Positions 60,780 to 64,000 of a DNA stretch of 64,000 nucleotides are shown here, one piece after another. The stretch's first letter is position 1; each line of letters starts with the position of its first letter. The position numbers and the translations under genes are program-made. Below the pieces are notes generated by a model, which was given only the letters and a program-made list of their open reading frames with translations, was not told the DNA's origin and made no database searches. Source of the stretch: Chromobotia macracanthus (taxonomy: Eukaryota; Chordata; Actinopteri; Cypriniformes; Botiidae); contig JAZGTH010000068.1 of the NCBI GenBank assembly GCA_036877525.1, forward strand, positions 3,614,001 through 3,678,000, read 5' to 3'.

Positions 60780-63700
60780 CTGAGAAAAAGACAGAGAGAG
60801 AAAGCAAGTGATTTATGAAAAACATCCATCTTTAGATATCCTGTGAAGTCAAAGGCACAAAACAGCTTGTCAGTCTGATAGATTCCAAAGGTTTTAACTT
60901 CCTATTCATGCCAAACTCGCATTTCTAACAGAATGTGCTGTTCCAGATCCAGCCAAATAACTAATTAGAAACACGGTTATGGCAATTCCAGGAGAAACAC
61001 TTTCTGAGGCTTTTATGGTTCTATCAAGATGTATTTTAGCTTGGAGAAAAAAATCTCAGCCACTTTCTTCTGGACACAGAAAGCTAAATCAGTCTGTGTG
61101 GACACAGCAGAAGCCCAATCACCCGAAAATCAAGTGAGGAACTGTGCTGCTGGAAATAATATGCTTTTTTCCTTAAAAGTTCAGCCTTATTTTTGAAGCT
61201 GTGAAGCTCCTCCGTATGTAAGATGATGTGTGGGAGTATAAAAACAGAGAGATCACTCTAACGCATATACTGTACACACACAAAGCTTGTACATGTACAG
61301 CTGCTTAATTCCTTTACAATATAATACGGGCTATACTGAAATCAGAAAATAGTAAAATAACCTAAAATAGGATTTTTATGTTTTAGGAAGAAAATGTGCG
61401 ATGCTTGCCCCATTCACAACTCTTTGCCACAATGCTATGAGATGTTGCTATGCATTTGCAGGGCGGTTCTGTGTGGCTGTATGCCTGCATAAATCATCAG
61501 ATGTCACTTCTCAGTTTCTGATATTCTGATCTTCAGATATGGCTTGGTGTCCATTTCCATATAACTCTCTGGGAACTTATCATCACCAGAGGAAAACTGA
61601 AAGTCTAATTGTGTATAAAAGGAATATATCTCTTCTCAACAAGCCACACAATCGGAAGTATCATTCTGAAGTCCCTAACATAAATGGTGAGTGATGTGCG
61701 GAAAACTAAATCCCTAACCATAATTATAAGCAATATAATGATGCTTGCTTTGGCAAGCACTGCAAGTTGCATAGGAATTTACACTAAATATCAATACAAA
61801 TCTTGTATTGACATCCTGGTGTTTGTCTGTTGTTAATAATCATCTCATCTGTCCATCTCACACTCTTACAGATTAATTCATGTTGTTTTAGTAATATTCT
61901 GTGATTCTGTGAGCAAACAAAGACGCTGCTGTGTCTGAGCAACACTGACATGGGAATGTGAGACAGATCTTCATGTCTTTCCAGAAGGTCATCAGTTCGA
62001 TTCTCAGGTGACGCACGCACACGCTATACAATGTAAATGTCTGTAGAAATGCAGCAGAAACTAAGTTAGCAAGAAAGAAAACATCTAAAAAATACCTAAA
62101 ATGCAGATATTTCTTCATGCTTATCTGTGCTATCAATACATTAAAACTAAATTATGATTAACCGTAAAATTCTTTGTATAGTACATTAAAGCATTTACTT
62201 ATTTTACAATGACAGAAAATGACATATGTAACAATGATGTTTGTGTGTTAGTTGGGTTTATTTAATGAAGAGCATATTTCATTAACCTCTACGTTAACGT
62301 GTTAGGCAGCCCTAACTGATGTACATGCTGAACATAACAGCGAATTGACTTTCTATCATCCATCCATGTTAAAGGTGAGGCTCAGTCAGACAGACTTCAC
62401 CATCTGAATATAGTGCCGGTATTTAAACTCTTCCTGCACTTTCACCCAAATAGGATTCCTGTAAGGTCCTTCATTCCTTCCCTCACACTTCTGTGTGCAG
62501 TCATGTGTGAGATGAGCAGATCTCAGGGGGCCCGTGAGGGGACCAGCCTCTCCAAGCTAACACACAAGTTGTCAGAACCACAATCCTAATTAGTTATTTT
62601 CTGCTTCTCTGAGCTATAAAGTTTAAACTTGTTGTAGAGGCTTCACATCTCTCGCTCTCCACTTTTGTTTGGCTTGTGGGTACATGCAGAAAGATCACGA
62701 AAGCATAAACAATCATCAGTGCTGTGTCCTTCACAACAACAGTCTGAGAAATAAAACAAATGAGCATGAGGGGCTGTTAGAAAACAATGTTTTGCTCGCT
62801 CTGACAAATTCTCTGCACGAAGCGAAGCAAAATGCCAGATTCGGTGACACTGTAGCTTCAGTACAAAGCAAATTCTTTGTTTTTTGTAGTTAAGTAAACC
62901 ATGTAGATGACTGAGAAGTCTGTGTCTGTGTTACCTGTGTTACAGTTTTTTTAAGGATGTTAAAGGGCATAGTTCACCCAAAAATGAAGATTGTCATTAT
63001 TTACTTCTTCCGGACCCTCGAGATGAAACATGGAAAGGAGCACCATGGACAATCTGTTAAACGTTTCCTTTTTGGTTCAACAGAATGTGCCCAGAGCAAC
63101 ACAAATGTTGACGATGATGATGAAACCTTTATTCTGAGTTCAGCTTTCACTTTCAGGGGAAATAAGGAAGATTTGTTTTCTCTTACGCTTTTGCCGTATA
63201 TAAGGTTTAAATATGTGTCATGCTTTGTCACTTTCATTAGTGCTACCATGTCCTACCTTGTTCCTCCTGGTGGCCCCTAACGGAAACACAGAGGACTCCC
63301 CTTTCTGATTTTCACAGTAAACATGCACAGCGGCCTCATCAGAGCGTTTTTTAAAGATTCACAGGTTCAATACACTCTGTATGGTTGTGTTATGAGAATG
63401 TTTGTGGGTGCGTGCATAGATTACAGATGGTTGTTTCCTTTGAAGGTGCTGCTGGCCTCTGAGGTCCACTCCACTATTGATGAGAAATGATGCAAACCGT
63501 CACAAAAATGAAAATGAGCACAAAACTGAACCTTGCTTTCACTGTACCTATGTGTTCCCTTCTTCCCTCTGTCTTAAATCCAGCGCTGGGAAAGCTACTC
63601 TGAAACTGTAGTTTGACAAGCTACAAAAGTAGATGTAAGTTAATAGATAATAGCTAATAGATAATAGTTAATAGCTACATAAATTAAAGATACAGTTAAG

Positions 63701-64000
63701 CTACCCTTCTGAAAACTAGTTAGCTACACTACAAGTTACTATGAAAAAGTAGCTAGCCGCATTGAAACAACTGTGATTTTTTTTTTTAATGACAATGTAC
63801 ATTACAAATAACTAAATAATTGTTAATGATAAATGTTTTAGGTAACTATCCAAGATAGACACAATACTTTTTGAGCTTTTTTGAGTAGTTTTATTGTGGC
63901 GATTATGCATTATTTTGTTGTTATAGTAGGTTCTTCACTTTCTTGTTAGACACACACTTATACTGACACTGTTTTTATCTTTTTTCTGTCTTAATCTTAA
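60780..64000. other. Doc2 intron running off the right edge
   Basis: No further C2A or N-terminal DOC2 exon was recognised, so the next upstream exon must lie beyond 64000. Noted debris: a tRNA B-box scrap near 61980-62010, a DNA-element end near 62955-63035 (GGGCATAGTTCACCCAAAAA, TGAAGATTGTCATTATTTAC) and a diverged repeat at 63585-63770 (GAAAGCTACTCTGAAACTGT, GCTACACTACAAGTTACTAT). The 82- and 107-codon frames near 62957-63280 cross this debris. Confidence 0.6.

Overview
The window is vertebrate nuclear DNA, almost certainly from a teleost and probably a cypriniform. Coding sequence is split into short GT-AG exons separated by AT-rich introns. tRNA-derived SINEs, small inverted-repeat DNA elements and microsatellites are scattered throughout. 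No bacterial operon, CRISPR array or rRNA/tRNA gene was seen. Four protein-coding genes could be assembled exon by exon from the sequence: polr2j (minus, 430-1252), ncf1 (plus, 4848-9302), castor2 (minus, 17746-29940) and a doc2b-like gene (minus, 39782-60779, with its 5' end beyond the right edge). The first three give complete reading frames of 117, 410 and 329 codons with consistent splice phases. The doc2 part gives 261 codons covering most of C2A and all of C2B.

Two further loci are decayed genes. At 11898-15286, between ncf1 and castor2, lie exon-like blocks of rcc1l (an RCC1-repeat protein of the mitochondrion) in the correct order. They carry several frameshifts and stop codons and have lost one splice acceptor. 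At 35448-36230 are remains of an ankyrin-repeat gene that best matches my recollection of the C-terminal ankyrin region of ASPG (asparaginase/lysophospholipase), again with frameshifts and stops. The order ncf1 - rcc1l - castor2 matches the neighbourhood of these genes in the human 7q11.23 (Williams-Beuren) region, so this looks like an ancient syntenic block in which rcc1l has died. An intact copy elsewhere, perhaps a genome-duplication ohnolog, is then expected.

Layout: 1-1310 polr2j and its promoter with an NRF1 palindrome; 1310-4680 intergenic with a SINE and inverted repeats; 4690-9302 ncf1 behind a TATA promoter with PU.1-type boxes; 9303-11897 repeats; 11898-15800 rcc1l relic; 15800-17745 repeats downstream of castor2; 17746-30270 castor2, whose first intron carries a 1.03 kb, 61-unit minisatellite and whose CpG-rich promoter has a ZNF143-type site; 30270-34620 a possible minus-strand noncoding transcription unit with a TOP-like start; 35448-36230 ankyrin relic; 36240-39781 mobile DNA and the doc2 3' region; 39782-64000 doc2 with very large, repeat-filled introns, including a 1.6 kb fold-back element.

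The living genes do not form one pathway. They are an RNA polymerase II subunit, the phagocyte NADPH-oxidase organiser p47phox, an mTORC1 regulator of the CASTOR family and a calcium sensor of vesicle exocytosis. I see no novel enzymatic system. The most unusual items are the two gene relics, the strictly phased two-unit minisatellite, the fold-back element and the TOP-like promoter without an evident coding sequence.
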